Positions 47,508 to 59,606 of a DNA stretch of 64,000 bases are shown in pieces. This stretch comes from Perca fluviatilis (lineage: Eukaryota > Chordata > Actinopteri > Perciformes > Percidae). Where the stretch lies: NCBI RefSeq assembly GCF_010015445.1, contig NC_053132.1, positions 33,320,501 through 33,384,500 of the forward strand. The letters are read 5' to 3'. The number at the start of each line of letters is the position of its first letter. The first letter of the stretch is position 1. The notes beneath the pieces are model-generated. The model saw only the letters and a list, made by a program, of their open reading frames with translations. It ran no database searches and was not told the DNA's origin. The position numbers and the translations under genes are program-made.

Positions 47508-48225
47508 GCATACACACATGCACACACACACACACTCACACAAACAAACAGTCCAGTTCTGGTGGTTGATTAACGCAGATATGTGCTTAGCTCTCATAAC
47601 GGGCCGGGTGGGTAGGGCACTGCCATGAGTCCATGACGCTAATGTCTGATTACTCCACATTGTCATTGTGATATTTTGTGATTACATTCTGATTCTGCAA
47701 TGTTCTCTGTCTGCTAAATCAGTAAGTCAGTAGTAGGGTATACATCCTTCTGTAAGTAATTTATGGGTACAATTTGGTTTTGATGAATTCTACAAGCAGC
47801 AATACCACAGGCCAAGCAATCGGCCCGTTCCAAACAGGCACATTTGCAACGGGCACTGCACTAGTTGATATAATAATGTCATCATTTATTTATTATTATT
47901 ATATTTTGTATTGTTAAGCTGAATATGCAAATTAACTGGTAACTAAGGCTGTCCAATGTGGTGGAGTAAAAAGTATAATATTTGCCCCTGAGATGTAGGA
48001 GTATAATGTAGCAGAAAATAGAAAAATAGAAAATAGTACACTCTCAAATTTGTACTTAATTTGTACTTACTGCTACTTGTAAATGTAGGCTAGTTACTTT
48101 CCACTACTGGTAATTGAGTTGAGAAATGCCATGATTTAAGCTAATGCTAGCTATTTTAGTTAACATAACATATAAGAAAGGTGGCTTGAAACAGTCCGCA
48201 ACGTTATTTACGTTGCATTTTTCTG
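46013..48225. other. No gene; (CT)n at 47471-47505
   Basis: Contains a CT microsatellite and a 14-bp palindrome ctagtccggactag (about 46459-46472). No domain-bearing frame. 46240-46640 resembles 44835-45707 in style. Confidence 0.45.
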
Positions 48226-48228
48226 TAA

Positions 48229-48367
48229 AGGGCCTTTCAGACCAATCACGGGAACGGCACTCTGAAACCCATTATTTCCAATGGCTTGCGCCGCGCTAAA
48301 ATGTTTTTTCGCTGTGTCAAGCTTGTGCTGCTGCTGCGCTCAAACAGCGTTTGGTCTGAAAGGCCCT
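48229..48367. mobile_element. 139-bp PIF/Harbinger-type MITE
   Basis: Inverted termini AGGGCCTTTCAGACCA / TGGTCTGAAAGGCCCT are perfect and flanked by TAA on both sides (48226-48228, 48368-48370), the 3-bp target duplication typical of Harbinger elements. Confidence 0.9.
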
Positions 48368-48370
48368 TAA

Positions 48371-49138
48371 GGCAGCGGCAACTGTGCCGTTACCAGCACT
48401 TTATTTGCTGAGGCTGCAGGTACTCAAACATGACTCACGTGTACATGGACAATCATTCTCACGTAATTCACTTTAGCCTTAGCAAATAAAGTGCCACACT
48501 GTATCCTCCAAATAGGGTCCATTTTTTAAGTCAAATTTAATGCTTTTCAAGACCTGTTTAAGGCCACTTCAAATAAAATAATGTTTGGCAAAAATATTTG
48601 ATAGGAAAGAGAATTGATTGAGTCATTAATAAGATAAACTAACTTAATAGCTTAATAATGTCCTTATAATCCTTGTGCATCCTCAAAAACAAAAATTATA
48701 CAAGTAGATTCGAAAAGGCAATCTGATTGGTCAGCTAGACATGTAGAACGTGCTCAAATTAGCATGACAGCCAATACATCCGTGATGACAGCACACCCAG
48801 AGCCATTTGAGCACACCAGGCTCATCACTTAAAATATTACTCTGCCATTTCCATGTCAACATCACAGAATTTTAACAAAAACTATTTTTTAAACATTTGT
48901 ATTCATGAAAATAAATCAGGGACCACAGTGAAACACAAAGAAACTCTCCAACATATTTATATTTCAGTCAGGAACACTCTCGGATGGAATGGAAAATGGA
49001 AAAACAGTTATACTTAACGATGAAGGCTCTCTTCTGATGATGCTCCCTGGATCAGCCAAGCTGCACGCTAAGATGACACAGGGAGCACGCTACTGAGACC
49101 CCCCTGTACACAAGAGTAGGCCCATGTGGTCCTGCTCC
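48371..49138. other. No gene; decayed fragment at about 48520-48600
   Basis: aatttaatgcttttcaagacctgtttaaggcc resembles the subterminal part of the element at 30719-32004. Nothing else recognisable. Confidence 0.45.
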
Positions 49139-49302
49139 GCGCCCTGCTATGCCCTGCAGTGCCCTGCTATGTCCTGCAGTGCCCTGCTACACCCTGCTTT
49201 GCCCTGCTACGTCCTGCTATGCCCTGCAGTGCCCTGCTACATCCTGCTATGCCCAGCAGTGCCCTGCTATGCCCTGTAACGCCCTGGAGTGCCCTGCTAC
49301 CA
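49139..49302. repeat. 10/20-bp minisatellite (GCCCTGCTAT / GCCCTGCAGT)
   Basis: About 16 copies of a 10-bp unit arranged partly as alternating 20-bp dimers. It ends in taccagggacggactgg, which resembles the start of a DNA element (CAGGGACGGACTGG), but the far end was not found. Confidence 0.92.
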
Positions 49303-50387
49303 GGGACGGACTGGGACTACAAAACAGCCCTGGACTTTCTCCCAAATAGGCCCATCATCCGGCCATTCGCCCCTAGCTGTGCATGACAGACATTAGCCAG
49401 GAAGTCCTGATACTATGCCACAATACTGTAGCCTAGCAGACGAGGTGTTCACAGCAAGTAACATCTCAAAAACTATTTTGAGAATTGGGGTTGTGTTTAT
49501 TAGCCATTTGCGGTTGGTACCATCTTTACAACTAAACACTCTCTGTTGAGACAGGTGTTTAGGCTTTTGCTGAGGGTGGTAAGCAAAACCATTTTCCAGG
49601 CTGTGACTATCTGACTTGGGCAGTCTGAAATATTGTGATTTAGAGCATTCTGGGACATCCTGGCACTTCCCTGCACTCTCCCTGTCATCTTTTGTGCTGC
49701 AACTATCTTCAACCTGAATAAACAAATGATTTTAAAGTGAAAGAATTAGCATTGAATAACCTATTTAATATTTTGTCAATGTCATATTACACTTTTGATT
49801 CATATTAAGGCTGTGAAATGATGAAAATGACTTTCATAATCAACCACCAGGTTGATGACTTTGCCACTTCCACAATAGCAAATGAAAATATGAAGGACAA
49901 GGAAAAACTGTGCTCTGATGGAAGACAGACAGAAAGTGCAAGCTAGGATTTATTTGGTTAAACTTTTGGTAACATTTAGTGAATTATTTCGCCCCCTTCC
50001 CTGTTTGTTAGCACGTTTAGAGTGGTACCAATGCATTCCTGATGTTTTCCCATTTAATTCAATACCATAGTCTTCATCCTAGCAGCAAAAGTGAGCTCAC
50101 TACAACCTCTCATATACAAATAAGTGAAATCGCAGTCAACCCATGATTCATTTCTAACACGTTTAATGTTTCAGATTAAACTAACAGAAATTAGGTAGGG
50201 ATAAAGGCAGCCTATTATAATGTGTCCTGCTCCTGGCACTTACCAGTACCTGATGTGAAATTAACTCTGCTGTCTGTCCCTCATCATGACCAGGCTGTGG
50301 ATTGGTGATAGCCAGACTAGTAGGCCTACTCTTCTTCCTTTTCTTTTATATGTAGCATATACAGTAAGTGATCGTATTAGCGCCTTA
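49303..50387. other. No gene recognised
   Basis: A 110-codon minus-strand frame (49393-49725) has no recognisable domain, low-complexity or splice support. Confidence 0.45.
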
Positions 50388-50702
50388 GCTATGTCCTCCA
50401 GAGGACAGGTCATGCCTTCACTAAAACTTGAAGTTTATTACCCCTCAAAAATAGGTAATTGAGCAATGTAGTGGTTATGACCATATCAGTGACTATGTAA
50501 CTACATGGAAATGGGCCAAATGATGTCTGTGGCTTGCACAGTGATAGCGTTAAAGTAGCTGTAGTCTTGCGCTGAAGTCCCGTTGTAGCAGGAAAAGGGA
50601 AACAGTATGCAGATGTGTTTGTTTGCTGTGGCCGTAACACACTTTTTTTAGGGGGGAATAAACTTCAAGACGTGACATGACCTGTCCTCTAGAGGACATA
50701 GC
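50388..50702. mobile_element. 315-bp element with 27-bp inverted termini
   Basis: GCTATGTCCTCCAGAGGACA at the left and TGTCCTCTAGAGGACATAGC at the right are inverted copies (one mismatch), continuing through gtcatg/catgac. The termini themselves contain the palindrome CCTCNAGAGG. No target duplication is clear, so superfamily is unknown. Confidence 0.8.
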
Positions 50703-51334
50703 CAGACCACCACCGCTCCGTGGATTGTTGTCGGGATGATTATCATAGAAGCCTGGGTGAACACACTCACTAGACGGCAGCTAGCAGCTAACGGCTATCA
50801 GCTAGCAGGGAAAGCTAGCTACCGGCAGGATCGAGACAGGGACCAGGGTAGGTGAATTTAAACAATGTCTGAGTTGAAAACACATCTACTTGTCACGGAA
50901 GGGCCCTGTTTATGTTGCACAGACATTTTAATTGCATTTTATGTCTGTTAAGAGGCACAAAGGCACTCTAAAACTTGCCCCGACAACTGTCGTTTTAGCT
51001 CAGTGGAAGCTCATACATGTAGCTGCAGCTTCTCCGTGTTGCCTGCACTGATTCGGGTCGGGGTTTTTTCAATCGAAAGTACATGCATGTTTATAGCGAT
51101 CAACATTAACGTAAAAATTGGCCGGAATTCTCCTTTAAGGTGTTAAAGCTGATATATGCTTGTAATTGTAACCCTGGTTGGGAATCAATGCACTGAGTGC
51201 TTCATTCTGCACTGCAGTCTCAAAACAGCCTTAATAAGCCTAAAAGTTGATCTCCTACGTAGCATCATATTAGGTATTGGCCAACTTTTGTTTTTTTCTC
51301 CTTTCCTTTTAAGGCTTCCTTTCTATTGAGGAAA

Positions 51335-51336
<2 letters not shown>
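50703..51336. other. No gene; MITE end near 51120-51137
   Basis: ggccggaattctcctttaagg resembles the terminus of a TTAA-type fish MITE; its partner end was not found. Confidence 0.4.

Positions 51337-51386
<50 letters not shown>
51337..51386. repeat. (GT)n microsatellite
   Basis: About 25 GT units followed by gcgcgcacgc. Confidence 0.97.
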
Positions 51387-51393
<7 letters not shown>

Positions 51394-51710
51394 CGCAGAC
51401 ATGCACCCATGTGGTGAGTTTGAACTTTGGAATTCATCTTTTATTTGCATAACGCCTTAAGGTCTCCCATAGACATTAATTACTGTGATCTGTCGCGCCT
51501 CTTTCTGTCATTTTCTCTCCTCTCTCCCTCTCTATCTGCCTTCCTCTCAGCTCAAGCACTTTTCCTTCTTAGCTAAAGGTCAGTGTTAATCACTGGCTGC
51601 AATAAAAGGGATATTTTTCTTATGAGAGTCCTGTTGTACTCCGTTTCCAATTAGCTCCAGCTTAAAAATACAGCTTCTTGGCATGGCCAGGGGACGAGTG
51701 CATCCCCTAT

Positions 51711-51713
<3 letters not shown>

Positions 51714-51785
<72 letters not shown>
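51714..51785. repeat. (CA)n microsatellite, 36 units
   Basis: Uninterrupted CA tract. Confidence 0.97.
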
Positions 51786-51788
<3 letters not shown>

Positions 51789-53514
51789 TCTATTTGTGTG
51801 TCACTTCGAAACCTCTTCCCTCTTCCTCTCTCACCAAACTTCCATTTACTCCCAGCAGAGGCAGTGGATAAAAATACCTCATTTTGAAGGAGCAGCCCCT
51901 GTGCTGGTGGCTACTCACACTGAAACTCATTTGTTCTACTGGAAACAAGACAGTCGAGGCTGCTATTCAATCAAAGCCACTAAAAACAAGTCAAAAGGCC
52001 ATCTGTCATCCTCTACAAGTATAGATTAACTGCACCCAGAAGAAAATATCTCCACCATGAGGTCCTTTATAGTATATTGCCTAACACTGAGTTTAAGCCC
52101 CTGCTCTATTCTCTATCTTGCACAGAGCACATATATCACAATTGAAACAAAGTCTGAGGTCAGGCCCATGAATACAACAGAAGGTGATGATACCTCAGAG
52201 TTTTATGAAAACACTGGCTATGTAATTCCTCACTTGACAACTTGATGTGAGTTTCAATTCAATTTGCTTTTAATGGCTTTGCAAACTCTTCCTTAAGTTA
52301 CCAAAGTTTACAGTTTAACATATCTCCCTGTGCTCCCCCAGAGAAGCCCCATATTCCTACAATGCCTGAGGTGTTAGAGGGAGAGAGAAAAAAGGGTCCC
52401 AAACCCCTCCACCAGTCACTTTAATTAACAACCCCATTTTAATTAAACATTGATTATCTGCTAATTAGCCCCTGATAGCTCCCAGATGTAAGTGGGAACG
52501 GGTACTAGATGTGACAGGCAGGAGGGCAGAATGAAAAACTGTGGCACAACCAAATTGTGTTGCGGATCCCCCTAGGGCTGAATGTTTTGTGATTATTTTT
52601 TCGACTATAAATGATGCCTTCGCGTCCCATTCTTACTAATTGATGTCACTTTGATAGCTCCTGGATGAGTGATGCATGGAAAATTGAGTGCAAGTGTGCG
52701 TTCTCATCAAATTTAGGCAATTTTCTGCCACAGCAAAGCAATAAATATATTTTTTAAAAGTAGAAGAGTTGCTTTCTGGTAAATAAAAGTGTTAATAATA
52801 ACACAGCTGGGTATTTGGGGTGAAATCCGCGCTAAGGGAATTTTCTGTCTGAGACCTCACCATTATATCCTCCTCAAGTCAACACCAACTCACAGTCTGA
52901 CTCTCATATCGGCAGAGTAATTGTCTCAGCACTTGAGTGAATATATGAGCTCTCACTCTGCACCCATCAAAAAATCATTACTTGTTCCCAGTCTGCCCTA
53001 AAGTCAGCTACTTTTAATAAGAAACAGGATACACAAAGCACATGCTAACTTGATTACAGAATGAACTTCCATGGAGTGCACTCTATGGCACTAAACGGCA
53101 ACTGGAAAAAGGAATAATCATCACTGTGTTGTTTTCATTCATTATAACATAACAATACACAATACATGTATTCAACAGTTGACAACATGCTAAAAGCCAT
53201 GGTGATTACCAGCCAAGTGTTACATTAATTATATAGCACCCATGCAAATGGCAGCACATCAAATAAAGTCAGTAAATAAATGCATAACCATCACAAAGGC
53301 CCAAACTATGAATAATAAATACTGTCGTCTGCCTTTCAATTAGTTCTTTGTGCCTTGAATAAACCCTGTGCCTGTTTGTTTGTGTGTGTATGTGTGTGTA
53401 TCCCTTGGGCCTGCAGCGTCAACTGCCAAGATCAATAATTATACATATATTATCAAGACAACCACCCATGGATCAGCTCTTTCTCGTCTTCACTTTCCCT
53501 CTCTTTGACATTTG
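51786..53514. other. No gene; possible conserved non-coding element at 52330-52750
   Basis: 52420-52480 has closely spaced homeodomain-style TAAT cores (actttaattaacaacccc, ttttaattaaacattgatta, ctgctaattagcccc) in non-repetitive sequence, with more TAAT/ATTA-bearing text to 52750. A 62-codon frame at 52057-52245 with a hydrophobic start has no other support. Only cross-species alignment could confirm conservation. Confidence 0.35.
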
Positions 53515-53685
53515 GATCGTGCAACAAGGTAGGCCTGCTTGGTTCTTTCAGTAAATTATTGTAAATATTTACTAGGAATATGTTTACGGCATTTACTATC
53601 TTACTGGGATGTTTTGGGACCAATTGGTGGGATTGCTGTGGATGAAGTACACACGGTGATACACTGGTAAGATGTAACATGTATC
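53515..53685 (-). repeat. Dispersed repeat block, inverted relative to 5505-5665
   Basis: Fragment of the TAGTCT-ended element (gtgcaacaaggtaggcctgc, ggattgctgtggatgaagta, acactggtaagat). No termini. Confidence 0.75.
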
Positions 53686-53904
53686 CAGCTAATTTAAATA
53701 GTTCACATTACTGTATTGAGTGAACAGTTAACTTTATTTAATATTATATGTGGCAAAGTGGCGAACCGTGGTCCTGGACCTTCAATGGGACCATGGGCCC
53801 ACACGTGGCAACAAAACAATCAAACCAAGCAACAACAATACTAGCCAGAGAACTGACATATCACATTGAAGTTTAGCATATTAAATTCATTAAAAGTTTC
53901 TTTG

Positions 53905-54090
53905 CCCTAAATAGCTTCACAACCATATAAAATATGTATATGTTTACAATACACAAAAGGTAATTTGGGAAAACAAGAAATACAAAGCTGGTTATGTGAA
54001 AATAAATGACAAATGTATCCGTTTCATACTAGATTAATTTTCCTGAACACTACAATACAATACCTAACATTAATTCAAACGTAGCAGAGA
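53905..54090 (+). repeat. 186-bp direct repeat, left copy
   Basis: From ccctaaatagcttcac to gtagcagaga; almost identical to 57122-57308 with only a handful of differences. Confidence 0.93.
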
Positions 54091-54296
54091 GTTGGGACAC
54101 AAAATTGAACAAAGCCAGGTCAACCTAAAATCTGAGTGACAGATCTATAGGCTACTTGTGTCATGTTTGCAATTTTCTGTTATAGTTTTTCCTGTTTTAT
54201 TGTCTTAAAGGTCCCATGGCATGAGGTTTTTTAACATTAACGTGAGTTCCCCCAGCCTGCCTATGGTCCCCCAGTGGCTAGAAATGGTGATAGGTA

Positions 54297-54739
54297 GATA
54301 ACCAAGTGAAAGATAAATCATTCATGGTAATTATGTTACCTGTTGAGAGGAAATGTGGCTACATCTGCATCGTTCTTCAGATCTTTAAAATCCCGGAGCT
54401 CACGCCACCTCTGAAAAGCCACTGCAATATTCACCCGAGCTTAGGGAAACGTTTCTGCAGCTCGTGCGCAGGGAGGGGGGAGGGGAGAACGCTCTTATAT
54501 GCGTGTGCGTGCATGAGCAGTGATTGACAGGCAGATAGACCACCCCTGTGGCCCTGATTGGAGAAAATCAACCGGGAGCGGTGGAATTTTGCCAATCGCA
54601 CTACAGGCTGTAGGTGGTGCCAGAGGAGCTGGATTTCTTTTATATTACATAATTCATGTAGTACTACTGGAACATATGGTCAGTTTCAGCAAATATGACA
54701 GAAAGTTAGTTTTATAAGACTTACCTACTGCATCTTTAA
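54297..54739 (-). mobile_element. Second MITE-like insertion inside the TTAA element
   Basis: The sequence departs from the 20724-21357 copy after gaaatggtgatagg and rejoins at ggaaagctcattgtggg. The right edge, read on the minus strand, is ttaaagatgcagtaggtaag, a MITE-like terminus. The left edge is not well defined, and part of the host element is missing. Confidence 0.55.
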
Positions 54740-54960
54740 GGAAAGCTCATTGTGGGACTGGCTCTAGTGGCTGTAATTCTGCACCAAGGTTGAATTTCGG
54801 GAAAGAGACTTCAGATACAGTATTAGGGGACCACTAAGGCCTATATAAAAGAGACTTCAGATTCAGTATTAGGGGACCACTAAGGTCTATATAAAAGAGA
54901 CTTCAGATACAGTATAAGGGGACCACTAAGGTCTATATTTAAGGAGTATCTAATGATCTA

Positions 54961-56121
54961 ATGATGTCTTCTGATGCGGGGAAATGTTCTGTTCTGGTAC
55001 TGTTGGACCTTAGCGCAGCGTTCGATACTGTGGATCACTCCATTTTACTTGACAGACTTAAGCACTGGGTTGGGATCTCTGGGAGCGCCTTGGACTGGTT
55101 CACCTCCTATCTCACAGATAGAACCTATTCAGTGTCACTAGGCCCCTATTCCTCTGAAAACGCGGCTCTATCCTGTGGGGTGCCACAGGGCTCTGTGTTG
55201 GGTCCAATTTTATTTACATTGTATATGCTTCCCCTAGGCCACTTAATTAGGAAATTTGGAGATATAAGTTATCATTTCTACGCTGATGACATCCAGCTGT
55301 ATGTCTCTTTTAAGCCGGAGGAAATCAACAAAGTGTCTGCATTGCTTAATTGCTTGTCCTCCATTAAGGATTGGTTGGCAAACAATTTCTTGCAGCTTAA
55401 TGAGGCTAAGACCGAAGTCCTTATTGTCGCTCCGGATATTACAGCCTCCAAAGTTATTAATCTTCTGGGGTCCCTTTCTTCAGTGGTACAGTCCAATCTT
55501 AGAAACCTTGGTGTTATATTTGATCAGAATATGTTTCTTGAACAACATGTCAGGTCTCTGTCCCGTACATGTTTCTTCCAATTGAGAAACATTGCTAAAC
55601 TCAGGACCATGGTATCACAAGGGGAACTTGAGATGATCATTCATGGTTTTGTTTCATCTCGACTTGATTACTGTAACTCTATTTTCACCTGTCTTAGCAA
55701 GTCATCCCAGGAACGTCTGCAACTAGTGCAAAATTCAGCTGCTAGGCTGTTGACCAGGTCTAACAGAATGTCACACATCACTCCTGTGTTATCCATGTTA
55801 CATTGCCTTCCAATAAAGTTCAGGATCCAATTTAAGGTTCTAGTTCTGACATATAAAGCATTGCATGGTCAGGCGCCTGCTTATATCTCTGACCTGCTCC
55901 AGCCGTACATCACTACCAGGTCACTCAGGTCCTCTAACCAGGGACTACTGGTGGTCCCTCGCACTCGTTTAAAGACTAAAGGTGACCGTTCTTTCGAAGT
56001 GGTAGCTCCGACCTTGTGGAACGCTCTTCCTGTTAACTTACGTTCTGCAATCTCGGTTGACGCTTTTAGAAAGCATTTGAAAACATACTTGTTCCAAATG
56101 GCTTTTGTCTCATGTTTGTAA
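54961..56121 (+). pseudogene. 5'-truncated L2-like element with an uninterrupted 386-codon RT frame
   Basis: Opens within the reverse transcriptase: [20 protein letters not shown] (first catalytic Asp), [36 protein letters not shown] (YADD), then [38 protein letters not shown] and a C-terminal [18 protein letters not shown], ending at TAA 56119-56121. No stop or frameshift over 386 codons, unlike the other L2 copies here, so it is probably the youngest. The endonuclease, ORF1 and the RT fingers are lost by 5' truncation (about 54940), so it cannot move by itself. The 3' UTR ends in an aaataaattacttacttac tail (56274-56300). Confidence 0.92.
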
Positions 56122-56304
56122 ATTTGGGTTTTTTTGAACCCTCACTCAAACTGCATTTATTGTTGCTTGTTTATTTTCTGTTTTGGATTTTAATGTTTTT
56201 TTTTTGTTTTTTTTTAATCAAATGTCTTTTGTGTGAAGCACTTTGTGACTATGTCTGGGAAAGGTGCTATATCAAATAAATTACTTACTTACTTACTTAC
56301 TATA

Positions 56305-56545
56305 TAACAGAAACTTCAGATACAGTATTAGGGGACCACTAAGGTCTATATAAAAGAGACTTCAGATACAGTATTAGGGGACCACTAAGGCCTATATAAA
56401 AGAGACTTCAGATACAGTATTAGGGGACCACTAAGGCCTATATAAAATAGACTTCAGATATAGTATTAGGGGACCACTAAGGTCTATATAAAGGAGACTT
56501 CAGATACAGTATTAGGGGACCACTAAGGCCTATATAAAAGCATCC
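56305..56545. repeat. 46-bp units right of the L2 insertion
   Basis: About five copies of the unit aggcctatataaaagagacttcagatacagtattaggggaccacta (46 bp), continuing the array at 54795-54940. Confidence 0.9.
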
Positions 56546-56573
56546 AAAGAGCACCATGTCATGGGACCTTTAA

Positions 56574-57121
56574 TTCATTCCCCGTTTCCTTGTTTTTTCT
56601 TGTGTTCTCTGTTGCGTTTTACCCTGTTTTCATCCTTGTGTATGTTTTATGTTTCAGTTTCCTGTTTTATTTTGTAGTCTGTTTTCTCCCTTGTCATGTC
56701 TTGTTTTACTTCCTGTCTTGTTTTTCCTGCCTTTTTGATTCTCTGCCCCGCCCTGATGTGTTTCACCTGTTCCTGAGCCCTCGTGTCACCGGTCCCTTGT
56801 TTCACCCTTGTTACCTTGTGTATTTAGTCTCTGTGTTAACTTTGTCTGTTGTAAGATCATTGTGTGTGCGTGTCTACCCCCTTTGTCTCAGTGTGCCAGT
56901 TTATTTTTGAATGCCTGGTCTTTTGGTTCCTCAATGGTTTTTGGTACCGTTTTTTGCCTGCTTTCTTCAGGATTCCTTTTGTTGTATCCGTTTTTATTTT
57001 ATTAAATCCTCAAGCTCACCACTGCTCTGTTGTCTCTGCATTTTTGGGTCCGCCATTTCCCTAATCGTAATAACTTGTCAATAAGGGTGCCCTAAAACTG
57101 AAGTCTAAAGTCAATTAGGGT
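56574..57121. other. No gene; T/C-rich sequence
   Basis: Pyrimidine-rich text with many cttgttt/ctgttt phrases produces a 106-codon frame without any protein hallmark. The end ttttattaaatcctcaag...gtctctgcatttttgg resembles a retroelement terminus, unclassified. Confidence 0.4.
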
Positions 57122-57308
57122 CCCTAAATAGCTTCACAACCATATAAAATATGTATATGTTTACAATACACAAAAGGTCATTTGGGAAAACAAGAAATAC
57201 AAAGCTGGTTATGTTAAAATAAATGACAAATGTATCCGTTTCATACTAGATTAATTTGCCTGAACACTACAATACAATACCGAACATTAATTCAAACGTA
57301 GCAGAGAT
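57122..57308 (+). repeat. 186-bp direct repeat, right copy
   Basis: Counterpart of 53905-54090, 3.2 kb to the right, same orientation. The TTAA/L2 complex lies between the two copies. Confidence 0.93.
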
Positions 57309-58222
57309 TTCATTTTTGTCATGTCATGATTATGACGGCGTCATGTCAGTCTTTGAACATCGCGTCCACAATACTCTGGCGTTTCCGAGCCCCTGAAACG
57401 GAGACATTTGGAAACACTGCTGCCCCCATTTGGTTTGAAAACCTCGGGGTTGCTTTGTAGTCTGGACGGGCACAAATGGAGACCTTTAGAAACTACGAAG
57501 CACGTCAGTCAGTCTTATCAGTTAGGTAGGATGACATACCTTTGGATTTACTTTTTGCCATTGTTGTTCTTTCTCCAAAGTATTTTCTGTATTTTCAATT
57601 TGTACATCCATGATTTTCAACCGCAGAGTAACGTCAAATAATCTACTTTCTGTTTACACAGGCATGCGCATGCCCAGTGTATGCGAATGGTCATGTGATA
57701 TGCTTTGTCTGACGTGTTAATAAGGACGGGGATTAGATCTTCTACTGAAACTAAAACTCTTGTGTGGACGGAGATCGTTTTTGTCTCAAAATTCTGCTTG
57801 AAAATGAAAACAATGTAGTGTAGATGTAGCCTAAATAGTGGAATTTCGTAGATGAGAGACAAAACTATTTTGGCGCATCTTTAACCAAGTTCAGTTGCCC
57901 TTGAGCTTAACCCTTCCTGGATACTATCCTGCAACAGAACAGTTTTAAATCTTTTTTACTTTGAATTTAAAACGGTGAAGCAGTTTGTTTTGGGTCAGAG
58001 CAGACAGCTGAAAGGTGTCAGGTCCTGCCTCTTGTTTTGGTCTGAAAGGATAAAAGGAGGGGAGAGAGAAAGGGGAGAAGGGGAAAATCAGCAGAGAGCA
58101 AGCACTCAAAGTGGGGAATCACATCACAAACTTGTATTGATCGGTGTTCCTACACAGTGTTTGGTGAGAAAAGATAGAGTAGAGAGTTAATGAGTGTTTG
58201 AGAGGGTGGAGGAGGCAAGATG

Positions 58223-58225
<3 letters not shown>
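57309..58225. other. No gene recognised
   Basis: 57330-57840 looks like decayed repeat sequence but has no definable ends. 58060-58110 is purine-rich. Confidence 0.4.

Positions 58226-58264
<39 letters not shown>
58226..58264. repeat. (TG)n microsatellite
   Basis: About 20 TG units. Confidence 0.97.
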
Positions 58265-58266
<2 letters not shown>

Positions 58267-59571
58267 ACAGGGTGTGTCCATCAGGGTGTGTAAGAAGAGA
58301 GTGAAAGAGAAATGAAGATGACTCGACTGAATTTCAGTTGAACGAAGTGAATTCCAACTAAATAAGTGGAATTGATCTGCTCATATTAACTGAAGGGGAA
58401 TACAGTGTATTTTATATAAATCAAGATTTAATATTTTTAATGCCTCTCAAATACTATTGTGACTGCTAATAAAAACATATTGTAAACCAATAGAGCAATA
58501 TCTCTTTCTCTCAGACAAGTGTGTGCCTCTCTCTCTTACACACACTCACCTACATATACTATACACTCCTGTCCCCTCTCTGTGGGTTAATTTCTCCCAG
58601 GGATCGGCGGTGATTACAGGCCCAGTGGTGCGAGGCGCTGCATTGAGATGGCCAACGGAAAGATCGATTTCTGTTTTTACCGACTTAATTCAATGCAGGC
58701 TATTTAAACTGGCAGGGCAGGGAGAAATTAGATTGTATTTGCTGAGTATGGATTTTTGCCTTGTGAAAGCAGGAAGAGCAAAGGGGGAGGGAAGGGAGGT
58801 GACTTGACAAGACTCAACTACCATTTTGGTGCGCCGCACACGTATCCGGGTAATCAGAGAGAATTACCTTCTATTGATTATTCAATATTTTCCCAGATCA
58901 TGTTGTTTTCATCTCTACTAGAAGTCTTAACAGGTTACTGATACTCACTAATGGAGAGAAAGGGTAGTGGGAGAGTGTGGCCAGGGAACACACACACACA
59001 CACACACACATACACACACACCAGTGTCATGTAATGAAGACAGGAAATTAGTTGGCTCCATGTTCTCTTAGCACAGGGTCAAGTGGGAGTGTTCCAACAG
59101 TAATTAGAACAATAAATAGGTCTAGCAATACTGACTTTTATTAAAAAGTAAAATGGAGGTTCTACTGTTTGTTAATTGTGCGTCAGTCTGTAAAACCTCC
59201 AACAAAGCCTCATTGTTTCTTAAAGGACCACACCTGTAATTATGGATGCTGTAGCCTATTTACTACAAATTCTGTACTGATTCACTTACTGTTTAACATT
59301 TTGCAAGGCATGTCATAGTGTTTATGACATTTTAAATGTTTTTACTGCCGTCATTGCAGCTATTGGCTTCCACTCGTTTCCATGGATGGTATGGTAATCG
59401 ACTTGAGCGAGACCAAAACAGAGTTAAAACTTTGTTCAGGTAAACAATTCAGTACAGGGTTTTTATATCAAAGCCCTTTGAGGCAAATTTGTGATTGGCA
59501 AGAACTATATAAATAAAATTGACTTAACTTACTGTAACATGTCAAGTTATACTTGATTTTGCAAGTCCACT

Positions 59572-59574
<3 letters not shown>
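58265..59574. other. No gene; possible conserved non-coding block at 58590-58760
   Basis: 58590-58760 (gatcggcggtgattacaggc...gacttaattcaatgcaggc) is non-repetitive and of balanced composition, unlike its surroundings. A short (CA)n lies at 58989-59010. Functional status cannot be judged from one genome. Confidence 0.35.

Positions 59575-59600
<26 letters not shown>
59575..59600. repeat. (TG)n microsatellite
   Basis: Short TG tract followed by cgcgtgc. Confidence 0.95.

Positions 59601-59606
<6 letters not shown>

Larger units (their letters stand above)
54205..56573. mobile_element. TTAA-flanked element, second copy, with nested insertions
   Basis: Begins TTAAAGGTCCCATGGCATG and ends CATGTCATGGGACCTTTAA, opposite in orientation to 20724-21357. 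TTAA at 54205-54208 and 56570-56573. Its body is interrupted by another sequence at about 54297-54739 and by an L2 at about 54940-56301. The 46-bp units lie on both sides of the L2 (54795-54940 and 56305-56545). Confidence 0.88.

Noticed and set aside
52057..52245. Small secreted protein with a hydrophobic N-terminus
   Set aside because: 62 codons, no splice partners, poly(A) signal or homologous feature I can recognise; chance is as likely.
56590..57064. Multi-pass membrane protein (Phe/Val/Leu-rich frames)
   Set aside because: The strand is pyrimidine-rich, so hydrophobic codons dominate all three frames.
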